A program made the translations under genes and the position numbers. This document shows positions 10,651 to 20,215 of a DNA stretch of 64,000 bases, in pieces. A model generated the notes under the pieces. That model had not been told where the DNA came from. It was given only the letters and a program-made list of their open reading frames with translations, and searched no databases. The DNA comes from Cafeteria roenbergensis (lineage: Eukaryota; Sar; Bigyra; Bicosoecida; Cafeteriaceae), in contig VLTN01000022.1 of NCBI GenBank assembly GCA_008330645.1, forward strand, positions 372,001 to 436,000, given 5' to 3'. The number at the start of each line of letters is the position of its first letter. Positions within the stretch are counted from its first letter, which is position 1.

Positions 10651-10765
10651 CGTGCCTGGGTGTGCTTGCCATGCACGCGTCCAATGAGGCGCGGCAGAGC
10701 TACATTGTTTCCGTGCTCGGCACTCTCCAGCCTGCGCACTCCCGACAGCCTGCGCAGTCGAGCCC
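10651..10765. promoter_or_regulatory. bidirectional promoter region between membrane protein and ankyrin gene
   Basis: Only 115 bp separate the two start codons, so both promoters and both 5' UTRs must share this interval or extend into the neighbouring coding regions. No TATA-like element is visible. Confidence 0.45.
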
Positions 10766-13100
10766 ATGGGTGCGGCCCCGATGAGTGCTGGTGGTGCGGG
10801 AGAAGTGCTATGGGAAGCCGCGAACGCGGGGAACACTGCCGAGGTGACAAGGCTTGTGGAATCGGGAGCGCCTGTGAACTGGGCAGGCAAGGGGGTGAGG
10901 ATCGTCGTTGCAGGGCTGGCAGTGGGCATGTCGCAGCTCTAGAGACCCAGCAGAGGAGGCTGAGCGAATTTTTCGGTTGTGCACTCTGGCTGCTGTGCGT
11001 TGTTACTCCGCAGCTCGGCCAAACGCCGCTCATGAGGGCAGCGGAAGAAGGGCATGTGGCGTCGATGCGAGTGCTGCTGGATCGCGGCGCCGACCCGAAT
11101 GCCAAGGACAAAGTCAGCCCATCGGATGCATAACGGTGCTGCTGGCCCATCGATGACGTCTGAGGCCGCGACGCCGCCAGCAGCGCTGCAAATCGTGCGT
11201 GGTTCGGGGCGCAGGCCATGCAGCCGCGAGGCGCGCATGGGGCCGCGACACGCTCGTGGCAAACGGCGGGGGAGTGGGGTGTCGTTGACAGAGCCTCTGT
11301 GGTAGGTGATGGGTGTGTTGGGTCGCTGGCTGGTATGCGCTGGGGGTCGCAGGATGGCCGGACAGCGTTGTTCATGGCTGCCGCGAATGACCGGGCAGAC
11401 GCTTCGGCAATGTTGCTCGACCACGGCGCGGACTCGGAGGCCAAGGACAATGTCAGCCCATCGGATGCACACTGGTGCTGCTGGCCCGTTGATGACGTCT
11501 GAGGTTGCGACGCCGCCAGCAGCGCTGCAGATCGTGCGCGGCGCGGGGCGCAGGCCATGCAGCCGCGAGGCGCGCATGGGGCCGCGGCACGCTCGTGACG
11601 AACGGCGGGGGAGTGGGGTGTCGTTGACAGAGCCTCTGTGGTGGGCGACGGGTGTGCTGGGTCGCCGGTTGTATGCGCTGGGGGCCGCAGGCGGGCTGGA
11701 CAGCGTTGATCACGGCTGCACACTGGAAACACGTGGACGTCATGTCGGTATTGCTGGACCACGGCGCGGATTCGGAGGCCAAGGACAATGTCAGCCCAGC
11801 AGATGCACAACGGTGCTGCTGGCCCGTTGAGGACGTCTGAGGCCGCGACGCCGCCAGCAGCGCTGCAGATCATGCGTGGTTCGGGGCGCAGGCCATGCAG
11901 CCGCGAGGCGCGCATGAGGCCACGGCACGCTCGTGGCAAACGGCGGGGGAGTGAGGTGTCGTTGACAGAGCCTCTGTGGTGGGTGATGGGTGTGCTGGGT
12001 CGCTGGCTGGTATGCGTTGCGCGCCGCAGGATGGCCGGACAGCGCTGGTCTTGGCTGCATACTGCGGCAGCAAGGACGCCATGTTGGTGTTGCTGGCCCA
12101 CGGCGCCGACCCGAATCCCAAGGACAATGTCAGCCCATCAGATGCACACCGGTGCTGCTGGCCCGTTGACGACGTCTGAGGCCGCGACGCCGCCAGCAGC
12201 GCTGCAGATCGTGCGTGGTTCGGGGCGCAGGCCATGCAGCCGCGAGGCGCGCATGGGGCCGCGGCACGCTCGTGGCAAACGGCGGGGGAGTGGGGTGTCG
12301 TTGACGAAGCCTCCGTGGTGGGCGACGGGTGTGTTGGGTCGCTGGCAGGTGTGCGCTGTGGGCCGCAGGATGGCCGGACAGCATTGTTCGCGGCCGCATA
12401 CTGCCACAACGTGGACACCATGTCGGTGTTGCTGGACCACGGCGCCGACCCGAATGCCAAGGACAAAGTCAGCCCATCGGATGCATAACGGTGCTGCTGG
12501 CCCATCGATGACGTCTGAGGCCGCGACGCCGCCAGCAGCGCTGCAGATCGTGCGTGGTTGGGGGCGCAGGCCATGCAGCCGCGAGGCGCGCATGGGGCCG
12601 CGGCACGCTCGTGGCAAACGGCGGGGGAGTGGGGTGTCGTTGACGAAGCCTCTGTGGTAGGTGATGGGTGTGCTGGTCCGCTGGCTGGTGTGCGTTGCGC
12701 GCCACAGGATGGCCGGACAGCGTTGTTCGTGGCCGCATACTGCGGCAACAAGGACGCCATGTTGGTGTTGCTGGCCCACGGCGCCGACCCGAATCCCAAG
12801 GACAATGTCAGCCCATCAGATGCACAACAGTGCTGCTGGCCCGTTGAGGACGTCTGGGGTCGCGACGCTGCCAGCAGCGCTGCAGATCGTGCGCGGCGCG
12901 GGGCGCAGGGCATGCAGCTGGGTGCACTCGCACAATTCACTGTAGCGTTGTTGTGTGGCTTTGCACTTGTGATGGCGCCGCAGGACGGCTGTGGCGTGGC
13001 CAGCGAGTGCAGCGACGTCGGCTGCAGAGCGTTGCTACTCAACGCGGAGCGCATGCAGCGCTGGCACCGTCGCCGGCGTTTGATACTGTGGCTTGTGTGA
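10766..13100 (+). CDS. ankyrin-repeat protein built from one-repeat-per-exon tandem array
   Basis: Exon 1 (10766-10894) encodes MGAAPMSAGG and a first ankyrin half-repeat. It is followed by six 99-bp exons, each exactly one 33-residue ankyrin repeat: 11014-11112, 11353-11451, 11691-11789, 12030-12128, 12369-12467 and 12708-12806. A last exon at 12984-13100 encodes a Cys/Arg-rich tail with a stop. All introns are phase 0. Introns between the six repeat exons are 239-240 bp, start GTCAGCCCA, end CAG and are very alike. Total 279 residues. Repeats follow the pattern DGRTALF-AAYC-DAM-VLL-HGADPN-KDN. Ankyrin repeats bind partner proteins; no effector domain is attached, so the partner is unknown. 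The last exon is the least certain part. Confidence 0.8.
11014..12983 (+). repeat. 339-bp tandem exon+intron units of the ankyrin array
   Basis: Five full 338-339 bp units (99-bp exon plus 239-240 bp intron) and a sixth exon with a shortened 177-bp intron. By eye the introns are about 91-93% identical between neighbours, while exons are 71% (second versus third) to 89% (fifth versus sixth) identical. The unit is 113 codons long and its introns are phase 0, so gain or loss of units keeps the reading frame. Confidence 0.85.
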
Positions 13101-13390
13101 GGCCGCATCTGTGGGGTGTGTCGCTAGGCTGTCGTTTGTGGGGCACGCTCACGTGCCCGTCGGCACGCAACAAGTCGCGCAGACGGGCAGGCAGCTGTCC
13201 GCCCGCCCTCTCGCCTGTCAGATGGTGGCGCCGCATCGGCCTGAAGGGCCCTGTGGCTGTGCCCCGGTCCTCGGATGGCGGGTGGGCCGGCCAGCAGCCG
13301 GCCAGACAGGGTGTGCGTGGCAGAGCATTCAGCGCAAGCAAATGGCACGCTGTTCCCCCGCCAAAGCGCGAGCGGTGGCGTGGTCGGGCA

Positions 13391-14305
13391 ATGGACGACC
13401 GAGTGGCCGAGTGCGTTCGAGCGCTGCACGGAGGGGATGCTGACGCGGTGGTTGAGCTGCTCTCGAAGCGGAGCAGCGACGCTGACGGTGCTGGCATGAC
13501 CGTGCTGCATCACTTGGCCCGGGTGTGGGACGCTATCGACCAGGATGTTGCCGAGCGGGCCCTTGGCGTGCTGTTGGAAGCGGGAGCAGACGTGGCGCTG
13601 CGGGACGGCTTGGGTCGCTGTCCCAGCGTGGTATCAGCCGCCCACCAGACGGGATTTGCTTCTGCGCTGTTGGCCGCGCACAAGGACGGAGGCTTGAGTT
13701 TGCCTTCCGACTGGCTCGGTCGTGGCCCGGGGGGCGCCTTGGCCGATGCGGATGGCAGGGGCCCCACCAGCCGGCCTGCAGAGGCCGAGCCTGTGCCAAG
13801 CCACAGCGAGGCGCAGTCCGCCGGCGCCGGCACAGAGCCTGCGGGGCGGCAGCTTGAGGCTGGTGGCGGCGGGCCCGATGAGCGCGCAGACGGCGGGGGG
13901 TCCGGCCGGGCGAGCAGTCAGGGCGAGCAGCGCGCAGAGGCGGTGTTGCGGCGGGGGACGCTCGCCGCCGAGCTGCTGCGTGAGCGGGTGCGGGCGTCTG
14001 GCGTGGGCCCCGCGGAGGCGTTTGCCGCGCTGGCGGGGTCTGAGGAGGAGGGTGCCGTTGTGACCGCGGAGAGCGCCGCCAGCGCAGCGACGGCACTCCG
14101 GCTCGACATCGAGGAGGAGGAGGCCGCGGTGCTTGTGGCGCTGATGGCGGGGGGGGCGGACAGACAGGCAACGGCTGATCGGCTGCAGGCGTCTGCGCGC
14201 CAGTGCGACGAGCAGGGCCGGGGCGTAGCCGCGTGGCTGTCCAGCGTCGGCCGGGCGGGCGGCGGGGCCGCTTCGCTGGACAGCTTCGCTCAGTTCTGCG
14301 CGTAG
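13391..14305 (+). CDS. second ankyrin-like protein with acidic Ala-rich C-terminus
   Basis: A single exon of 304 residues starts at ATG 13391 (MDDRVAECVRALHGG). The first ~110 residues read as degenerate ankyrin repeats: DADAVVELLSKR, MTVLHHLARV and VLLEAGADVALRDGLGR. A low-complexity Gly/Ala/Glu linker follows, then an Ala/Glu-rich helical end (ALRLDIEEEEAAVLVALMAGG) that may be a degenerate EF-hand-like fold. It lies 290 bp downstream of the ankyrin array gene on the same strand, suggesting local duplication and divergence. Its last 11 codons and stop are repeated in the minisatellite that follows. The family and function are unknown. Confidence 0.65.
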   Translation: MDDRVAECVRALHGGDADAVVELLSKRSSDADGAGMTVLHHLARVWDAIDQDVAERALGVLLEAGADVALRDGLGRCPSVVSAAHQTGFASALLAAHKDGGLSLPSDWLGRGPGGALADADGRGPTSRPAEAEPVPSHSEAQSAGAGTEPAGRQLEAGGGGPDERADGGGSGRASSQGEQRAEAVLRRGTLAAELLRERVRASGVGPAEAFAALAGSEEEGAVVTAESAASAATALRLDIEEEEAAVLVALMAGGADRQATADRLQASARQCDEQGRGVAAWLSSVGRAGGGAASLDSFAQFCA

Positions 14306-14630
14306 CAACCACGACCGCGCGCCTGGCCGCTTCGCTGGACAGCTTCGCTCAGTTCTGCGCGTAGCAACCACGACCGCGCGCCTGGCCGCTTCGCTGGACA
14401 GCTTCGCTCAGTTCTGCGCGTAGCAACCACGACCGCGCGCCTGGCCGCTTCGCTGGACAGCTTCGCTCAGTTCTGCGCGTAGCAACCACGACCGCGCGCC
14501 TGGCCGCTTCGCTGGACAGCTTCGCTCAGTTCTGCGCGTAGCAACCACGACCGCGCGCCTGGCCGCTTCGCTGGACAGCTTCGCTCAGTTCTGCGCGTAG
14601 CAACCACGACCGCGCGCCTGGCGGCTTCGC
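14266..14630. repeat. 59-bp minisatellite containing the stop codon of the upstream gene
   Basis: Six near-identical 59-bp units, with GCTTCGCTGGACAGC near 14270, 14329, 14388, 14447, 14506 and 14565, and a broken seventh at about 14624. The first unit overlaps the last 11 codons and TAG of the ankyrin-like gene; the others fall in its 3' flank. The period is not a multiple of three. Confidence 0.9.
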
Positions 14631-14837
14631 GTGAGGGCGAGCGGGCCAGCGCGACGGGTGGGCGGGAGAGTAGGCCGCTCCCCTCTGCGAGGAGGGAGCC
14701 GGCTCTCGTGACAGCCCTGCCGCTGACAACACCCTTGCCGCTGAATGGTCCGCGCGACCGGCAAACACAGACAGACGCCCTCTTCCTCGTCGCAATCGTG
14801 CTCACACACGCACACGCACACCGCACGGGCACCCGCG

Positions 14838-15803
14838 TCAGTACTTGCTCAGCCTGCGCCGCGCTGGCGGGGCCTCGCTGGCCGTGGCAGGCGGGGCCTG
14901 CGCGGGCGGCGCCTGCCGCGCCGCTGCCGGGGCCGCCTCGCTGACGAGCCCCCGAATGACGTCGTGCGGGTACGCGCGCTCGATCTGCTCCGGCAGGAGG
15001 TGCGTGAGCCCCGCCCCCAGCGCAGCCACCAGGTCTGCAAGCCGAAGGCGGTCGCTCTCCGACTGGACGTCGAGCCGGCGCATCAGGTCGTCAACGTCGT
15101 CGTCGGACAGGCTGGGGGCGGGGGCGCCGTCCACTGCGGTGCGCAGGGGCAGCTTGAGCAGCCGGCGCAGCTGGAAGCCTGGCAACAGCGCCTCGGCAGG
15201 CGCGCCGGGCAAGTGCCTGCTGCCTGCAGGGCTGGCCGACGCAGCGGCCGCTTCCGTTGCGAAGCGCTGGCCGTAGTCGGTTCCGCGCGCGCGCTGCCAC
15301 GAAGGGCTTGCCACCGGAGGGCTCGAACTGGCGCGCGGCGCCGCGTCTTGGTGCGCGAGCGCGGCCAGCTCGCGCAGCGAAGCCTCTCGGATCGGCTGCG
15401 TGCACGCAAACGCCTCAAGCGCGTTGAGGAACGTGTCGAAATCCACGCCACGGCCGCGCCACTCTTCCGGGCAGCTATCCTCCATGTGCCGCACCAGCAA
15501 GGAGGAGGGGGCGTGGCCAGCCGCCGCGATGGCTCGCGGCAACTCGCCCTCCACTTGGAGCAGGCCGTCCGCGTCGGCATCCAACACCTGCCAGCAGCGG
15601 GCCAGGTCGCGAATTCGCAGCTCCGAAAGCTCAACAAAGCCGCCCTTGGTGATGAGCGCCTGGGCGGTGCGGTCCGACTCGGCGCGGGCGCGGGGAGCGA
15701 CCCACTTGCGCGAGCGAGTCGCTCCGGGCGCGGCCACCGTGTCGAACTCCGGGAGCAGTGAGCCGCCTTCCGCCACAGTCGGCATGCCACCGAACGAGCT
15801 CAT
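14838..15803 (-). CDS. EF-hand-like calcium-binding protein
   Basis: A single exon of 321 residues starts at ATG 15803. Around residues 70-85 there is a near-canonical EF-hand loop, LDADADGLLQVEG, with Asp at loop positions 1, 3 and 5, Gly at 6 and a hydrophobic residue at 8, flanked by helices (LRIRDLARCWQV and ELPRAIAAAG). A following helix pair (GVDFDTFLNALEAF) resembles the second, non-binding hand of a pair. A weaker pair may lie near residues 225-270 (LSDDDVDDLMRRLDVQSESD). The Ala/Pro-rich tail is probably disordered. It may be a calcium sensor, but no enzyme domain is attached. It is head-to-head with the MORN gene, 115 bp apart. Confidence 0.65.
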   Translation of the reverse strand: MSSFGGMPTVAEGGSLLPEFDTVAAPGATRSRKWVAPRARAESDRTAQALITKGGFVELSELRIRDLARCWQVLDADADGLLQVEGELPRAIAAAGHAPSSLLVRHMEDSCPEEWRGRGVDFDTFLNALEAFACTQPIREASLRELAALAHQDAAPRASSSPPVASPSWQRARGTDYGQRFATEAAAASASPAGSRHLPGAPAEALLPGFQLRRLLKLPLRTAVDGAPAPSLSDDDVDDLMRRLDVQSESDRLRLADLVAALGAGLTHLLPEQIERAYPHDVIRGLVSEAAPAAARQAPPAQAPPATASEAPPARRRLSKY

Positions 15804-15918
15804 CGGGGGGGAGTCCTGGGGCGGCGGGGGTGGTGGGGCTCTGGGCGCTCGCGGCAGGGGAGTGGCTGGCGCGAGTGTCTGTTGGTTGCACCCGGCGGCA
15901 GAGTCGCCAGCGCGCGGG

Positions 15919-17907
15919 ATGGCCGGCAGCCGTCACTGCACAGCACGACGGCCTGCGGCGGAGGGGCTGCGGTGCATGGACCTCACGGCCACGCGGCGGT
16001 ACTCAGGCAGCCTGCAGGGCACGGTGCGAAGCGGGTTCGGGCGCTACCAGTACAGCACCTATTTTGCGTACGAGGGCGAGTTCGTGAACGGCAAGCGGCA
16101 CGGCCGCGGCCGCTTGCTGTTCGGCCAGGACGGAAAGGACGGGTTTCTTGAGGGGAACTGGGCAGACGGCGAGCTGAGCGGGCCGTGCGTGCGTGAGTGG
16201 GCGGACGGTAGGCGGTACGAGGGCGGCAGCCTCGGCGGTCAGTTACACGGCCACGGCCGCCTGACGCAAGGCGGGCATGTGATATACGAGGGCGAGTGGG
16301 CAGACAACGCCCGCCACGGCAAAGGCACCGAGACGGTCCGAGGCCCCAGCGGGGAGGCCGTGGAGGAGTTCGAAGGGACGTTTTCGGCGGGGCGGCGGCA
16401 CGGTCGCGGCACGCTGCGCGCAGCCGATGGCTCCCAGCTCGTTGGCGAGTGGGTGCGAGGCGAGCAAACCGGCTCGGCCACGATCCGCATCACTGGTGTC
16501 ACAGCGGACGGCGGTGCGTTCGAGGCCGAGCTGCGCGGGACGGCGGTGTCTGGGAAGCTTCACGGCCAGGGCTCTGCCGACATGTGGAGGCCTGGCCGCC
16601 GGCCGGTGTACGGAGATGAGCTGCAGAGTGGTGCTGAAGCAGCAGCGGCGGCTGCGGCAGAGGAGGGGAACGGTGCCCTGAGTGGGAGCGCTGACGCCGG
16701 CGCTGGCACTGACGCCGGCGCTGGCACTGACACGGGCGCTGGCGCTGGCACCGGCGCTGGCGCTGACGCCGGGAGTCCCAGCGGCAGTGATGCGACCACG
16801 CCGGCTGCTGCCGATGACGGCACGCCCCCTGTCGCAGGATCAGCTCTGCCGGGGCTGGCCGCCTCCGCAGCAGGCGACGCGGGCACGCCGTCCCAGGCAG
16901 CTGCCGTTGCCTCCGGCGCGGCTCCGACGGACCCCGTCCACAAGGCGTGGCGCTACAGCGGGGCCTGGCACCACGGCACCCCGACCCAGCTGTGCTCCGC
17001 CTGGTTGATCGTCAGTGGGGCGTGGTTGCCAGAGCCGACAGCGAAGGAGGATGACGAATCGGGAAAGGGCTCTGCCAAGCCGGCCACAAAGAGCTCTGCC
17101 AAGTCCAAGGGGAAGGCGACCGAGCCGCCGGCCCCATCGCCCACCCAGCTGCCAGACGGGGCCGTGCTTGGGGCTGGCTGGAAGGGCGTTGCGGTGGCGG
17201 ACGAAGCTCCCCTGCTGCCCTCGACGATCGACGAACGAGCCTCTGAGTGGCTCCATGACGCGGGGGTCACCAGCGCTGTGGCGGCTGCAGCGCAGGCGGA
17301 GCTGACTAGGAGGGCGATGGAACAGTGGTCGGCTGGCGACCGGTGGGCAGGCCACGTGGAGGCGGTGGTGTGGTCGCGGCCGGGAGCGGCGCTGCCAGAT
17401 CTGCAGCTCGTGCTGGCATGGGAGCCTGAGGGGCGGCTGGCTGCAGCTGCGGCGGAGATTGAGGCGAAAGCTTCCGAGGCGCGAGCCGCCGCAGACAAGG
17501 CGATCGAGGACGCTGAGGCGGCCCTTGGGAGCAAGAAGCGGCCCAAGCCGAAGAAGGGCGAGGAGGAACCCCACCTTGCAAGGCCCAAGCTCCGCGGCGA
17601 CGGGCTTGGCTGCATGCCCTGGCAAGAGCCGGCGGGTGCCGAGACGGGGCGCGTCGCGAAAATCTCGCTGGCAAGTGTCGCGTCGGGAGAAGCGGTGGCC
17701 TTCAGCCTCGCAGGGAAACAAACCTTGGCTCACGAGGTCTGGCTGAGGCCAGGAGAGGACGGTCGTGCGCCTCTTCCCCCGCTCGCCCTGCCAGCCGAGT
17801 GCCCTGTGGGAGACCTGGAGCTTGTCGTGGAGGATTGCTCGGCACTGCTGTGGCCAAGCGCACAGCTGATGCCAAGGCTTGCCTTGCCTATCCGGGTGTA
17901 CGAGTAG
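15919..17907 (+). CDS. MORN-repeat protein
   Basis: A single exon of 662 residues starts at ATG 15919; a second in-frame Met at 15976 is an alternative start. Residues ~25-230 carry about seven MORN repeats, seen as YEGEFVNGKRHGRGRL, YEGGSLGGQLHGHGRL and YEGEWADNARHGKGT. An Ala/Gly/Thr-rich low-complexity linker follows, with decapeptide-like DAGAGT repeats, then a further MORN-like turn (WRYSGAWHHGTPTQL). The C-terminal ~250 residues are unique and include a charged helix (AAAEIEAKASEARAAADKA) and an apparent beta-rich end. MORN proteins usually act as membrane- or cytoskeleton-associated scaffolds, often near basal bodies in protists; that role is inference here. Confidence 0.8.
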   Translation: MAGSRHCTARRPAAEGLRCMDLTATRRYSGSLQGTVRSGFGRYQYSTYFAYEGEFVNGKRHGRGRLLFGQDGKDGFLEGNWADGELSGPCVREWADGRRYEGGSLGGQLHGHGRLTQGGHVIYEGEWADNARHGKGTETVRGPSGEAVEEFEGTFSAGRRHGRGTLRAADGSQLVGEWVRGEQTGSATIRITGVTADGGAFEAELRGTAVSGKLHGQGSADMWRPGRRPVYGDELQSGAEAAAAAAAEEGNGALSGSADAGAGTDAGAGTDTGAGAGTGAGADAGSPSGSDATTPAAADDGTPPVAGSALPGLAASAAGDAGTPSQAAAVASGAAPTDPVHKAWRYSGAWHHGTPTQLCSAWLIVSGAWLPEPTAKEDDESGKGSAKPATKSSAKSKGKATEPPAPSPTQLPDGAVLGAGWKGVAVADEAPLLPSTIDERASEWLHDAGVTSAVAAAAQAELTRRAMEQWSAGDRWAGHVEAVVWSRPGAALPDLQLVLAWEPEGRLAAAAAEIEAKASEARAAADKAIEDAEAALGSKKRPKPKKGEEEPHLARPKLRGDGLGCMPWQEPAGAETGRVAKISLASVASGEAVAFSLAGKQTLAHEVWLRPGEDGRAPLPPLALPAECPVGDLELVVEDCSALLWPSAQLMPRLALPIRVYE

Positions 17908-20215
17908 CGATGTTTTGCATAGGAAGGGGCGGAGTGCTTTGCGCGCAAAGCTCGTGCTGGAGCAATGCGTGCGAATGCAGAAACCAGCAGTCACTGGGTG
18001 GCGCTTGTCATAGCGAAGCACATGAGACCCTTTGTCGCAAGAACTTGGACAATCACGTGATCCTCACAAGCGTGTTTGGCCGATCGCCGCAAAGCCAACC
18101 AACAGCACCCACTTGGCCAACTGACCTCTCGAGCACTCGAACAACCAAGAATGGAGGGCATACCCCACTGTTTCCCGCCCTGCAACCCAGGAGGGCTTTA
18201 CCATCGAGCGAAGCACTGCGAGTGCATGCTCAGCCCGGTGGGCGGCATCGTTTGTGGCTTGCCGAATCCTTGGCGTGCGCGTGCGTATCGAGGTTTCCGG
18301 CTCACATCTCCTTATAGGCTTGATCCCAGCCAGTGAGTCGTTGTTCCTCGTATAAACTGAGGCGCGGCACAGGAGCCGGAGATGACGTGTGAAAGCATCA
18401 CTTGTTGAAGCAAAGATTGCCTCACGTTCCTGGCCTGGCCGCCACAGCCAACCACAACACCTTCAAAAGCATGCACGTGCGTCACAACAGGTAGAGCACT
18501 GCCCAGCGCAAGCTGTGAGTGCGGGAAAAGCTATTGTCGCAGCCTGTGGAGATCATGGTTGACGCAGAGTCTACCCATATCGGGCTGCAACTTTATGTGC
18601 TGGCCCGATCTCTTGGAGTGAATTGTTCAGAGATCCACGGTCGTGTCCTCCAAGTCCTCGAGCGGAGCTTGACCATGCACCTGGGTGAGACGCACAAGGT
18701 GCACACGCAGATCATGAAAGCCGGAACAGCTGACTGGATCGACTCCAGACTGGGCGAACGCAGACAACTTGTCTAAATGGTTTGAGACGACTTAGACTTT
18801 CCCGGTGTTTACTCTGCCAGAGTGCTTGCGGTTCCAACAAATCAAAAGGATTCGCTTGCAGGTCGGACAGGACAGTGTGCCGAGGCGGTGCCTGAGTTGC
18901 ATGCCTGCCTCCGCAGCCAGCTACGTCGCTCAGGCTCGGGCACCTCTTGAATGTTGACCGAGCGCAACTTCTCAAGGAAGGGCTGCCCAAGAAAGTCTTG
19001 GTCTTTCCACAGCCGGACCTGGCTTGCTTCGACGGCAGAATGCTACTGAAATTTCACCTGTGGCAACGCTGTGCCATTTGTTGACACCAGGCACGACGAT
19101 GCGGGAGTTGGCCATTGCGCCAGTGGAGCAGCAAGAGCAGCTGGCAGCCCATTGCTTTCGGACAGCTCCGCATGGAGCCACATCGTGAAGTTTGCGTGAC
19201 TGTGAACTGCTTTGAGCCCCCACTCACTCTCCCACTGACTTGATTTTGCGATGGACAATCACCTCTAGGGTACATTTGAGGGAATCCTTGAAGCTTTACA
19301 GCATCGTCCAGGCAGAAAGGCCTGGCTCGGCTTGAATCACCTCGTGCCGGGCGCGTGCTGCACAGAGGTCTTTGACAGCGAGAGGCCAAGCATTTGGAGT
19401 TGGTCGTTCAACAATCCGCGCAATGCTTGCTGAATCCCAGACGACAGCTTCAAAAGCTCGCTGCTGCCGTTGAAGAATCAAGCGAACAGGTGGGCCCCGC
19501 TCTCCCGATGTCAACAGGCCGCCGGTGTGTTGTCCAGCCGGGGACGAGCTGAAGATTATCCCAGACAGGTACACGAAATCAAGTTCGAGAGTGACAAACC
19601 AAGGGGGTGAAATTGTGATACTCGCCACGCCAGCAAGTTTGTCAGCATGTTGTCCTGGACCTGATGTTGGAACTGTGCCAGTTAGCCGTCAAACTTCGTT
19701 GAGTTTCATTAATGCTCAAAACTAGAACGCCACGCGTGAGTGTGCCAGTGGCAGTTGTGCTGCCTACTCTGGTACTGAAGGCTGAATGTGCAGCGCGAAC
19801 AGCAGAACCTCCACGCCAATCAGCTGTCCATAGACGCCAACTGCGGTACGTTGCGCACCTGCACCAGTCCATTCAGCCAAGCGATTCTGTCTCTCGTCGC
19901 AACAGCAGAAGCGCGCGCAGCGAGCTGCGGCACAGACGCGCCTTGCACCTGAGCAAGGTTTGTGCTCACTTCTGGAGCCCACAATGTTGTTGTCGGGGAC
20001 TCTAGCCCTCGTGGCGGGCCGCTTGCACCCCACATCGGAATGGCAGGGCAGAAGCCCAAGGCTATAGCATGTCTACGATCGCTGCATTTGTAAACTATAG
20101 GTTGGCACTCAAAGCGCTTTGGGCGTGAGACAGCAATGTCGGGCCACACTCGCAAGGTGCGAAGTGCCGCCTCGCCGTGACAAGACAACACGCAGGGATC
20201 CTTCAAGCAGCAGGC
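17908..20215. other. 2.3-kb lower-GC gene-free stretch
   Basis: Base composition drops from about 70% GC or more to roughly 50-55%, and stop codons appear in all frames. Short open frames exist (for example 18519-18776 plus; 19296-19628 and 19820-20206 minus), but none shows a known domain or splice-supported extension. Their amino acid content is more balanced than chance frames in GC-rich DNA, so decayed coding sequence is possible. No terminal repeats or target-site duplications are visible. I make no gene call. Confidence 0.5.

Noticed and set aside
10566-13108. Long minus-strand open frames across the ankyrin array (for example 10566-12101 and 11870-13108)
   Set aside because: They arise from the 339-bp repeat having no stop on that strand. 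Their translations repeat the same low-complexity segment, while the plus strand has exact ankyrin exons with GT/AG borders.
12953-13390. Extension of the second ankyrin-like gene upstream to 12953
   Set aside because: The upstream part of that frame overlaps the last exon of the array gene and is Arg/Trp-rich; the ankyrin-like sequence starts only at the ATG at 13391.
11014-14630. Tandem repeats considered as a CRISPR array
   Set aside because: Eukaryotic genes with spliceosomal introns surround them, units are contiguous without unique spacers, and the 339-bp repeats encode ankyrin exons.
17908-20215. Transposon or virus-derived element in the low-GC stretch
   Set aside because: No recognisable element domain, terminal repeat or target-site duplication could be seen, so only a composition note is kept.
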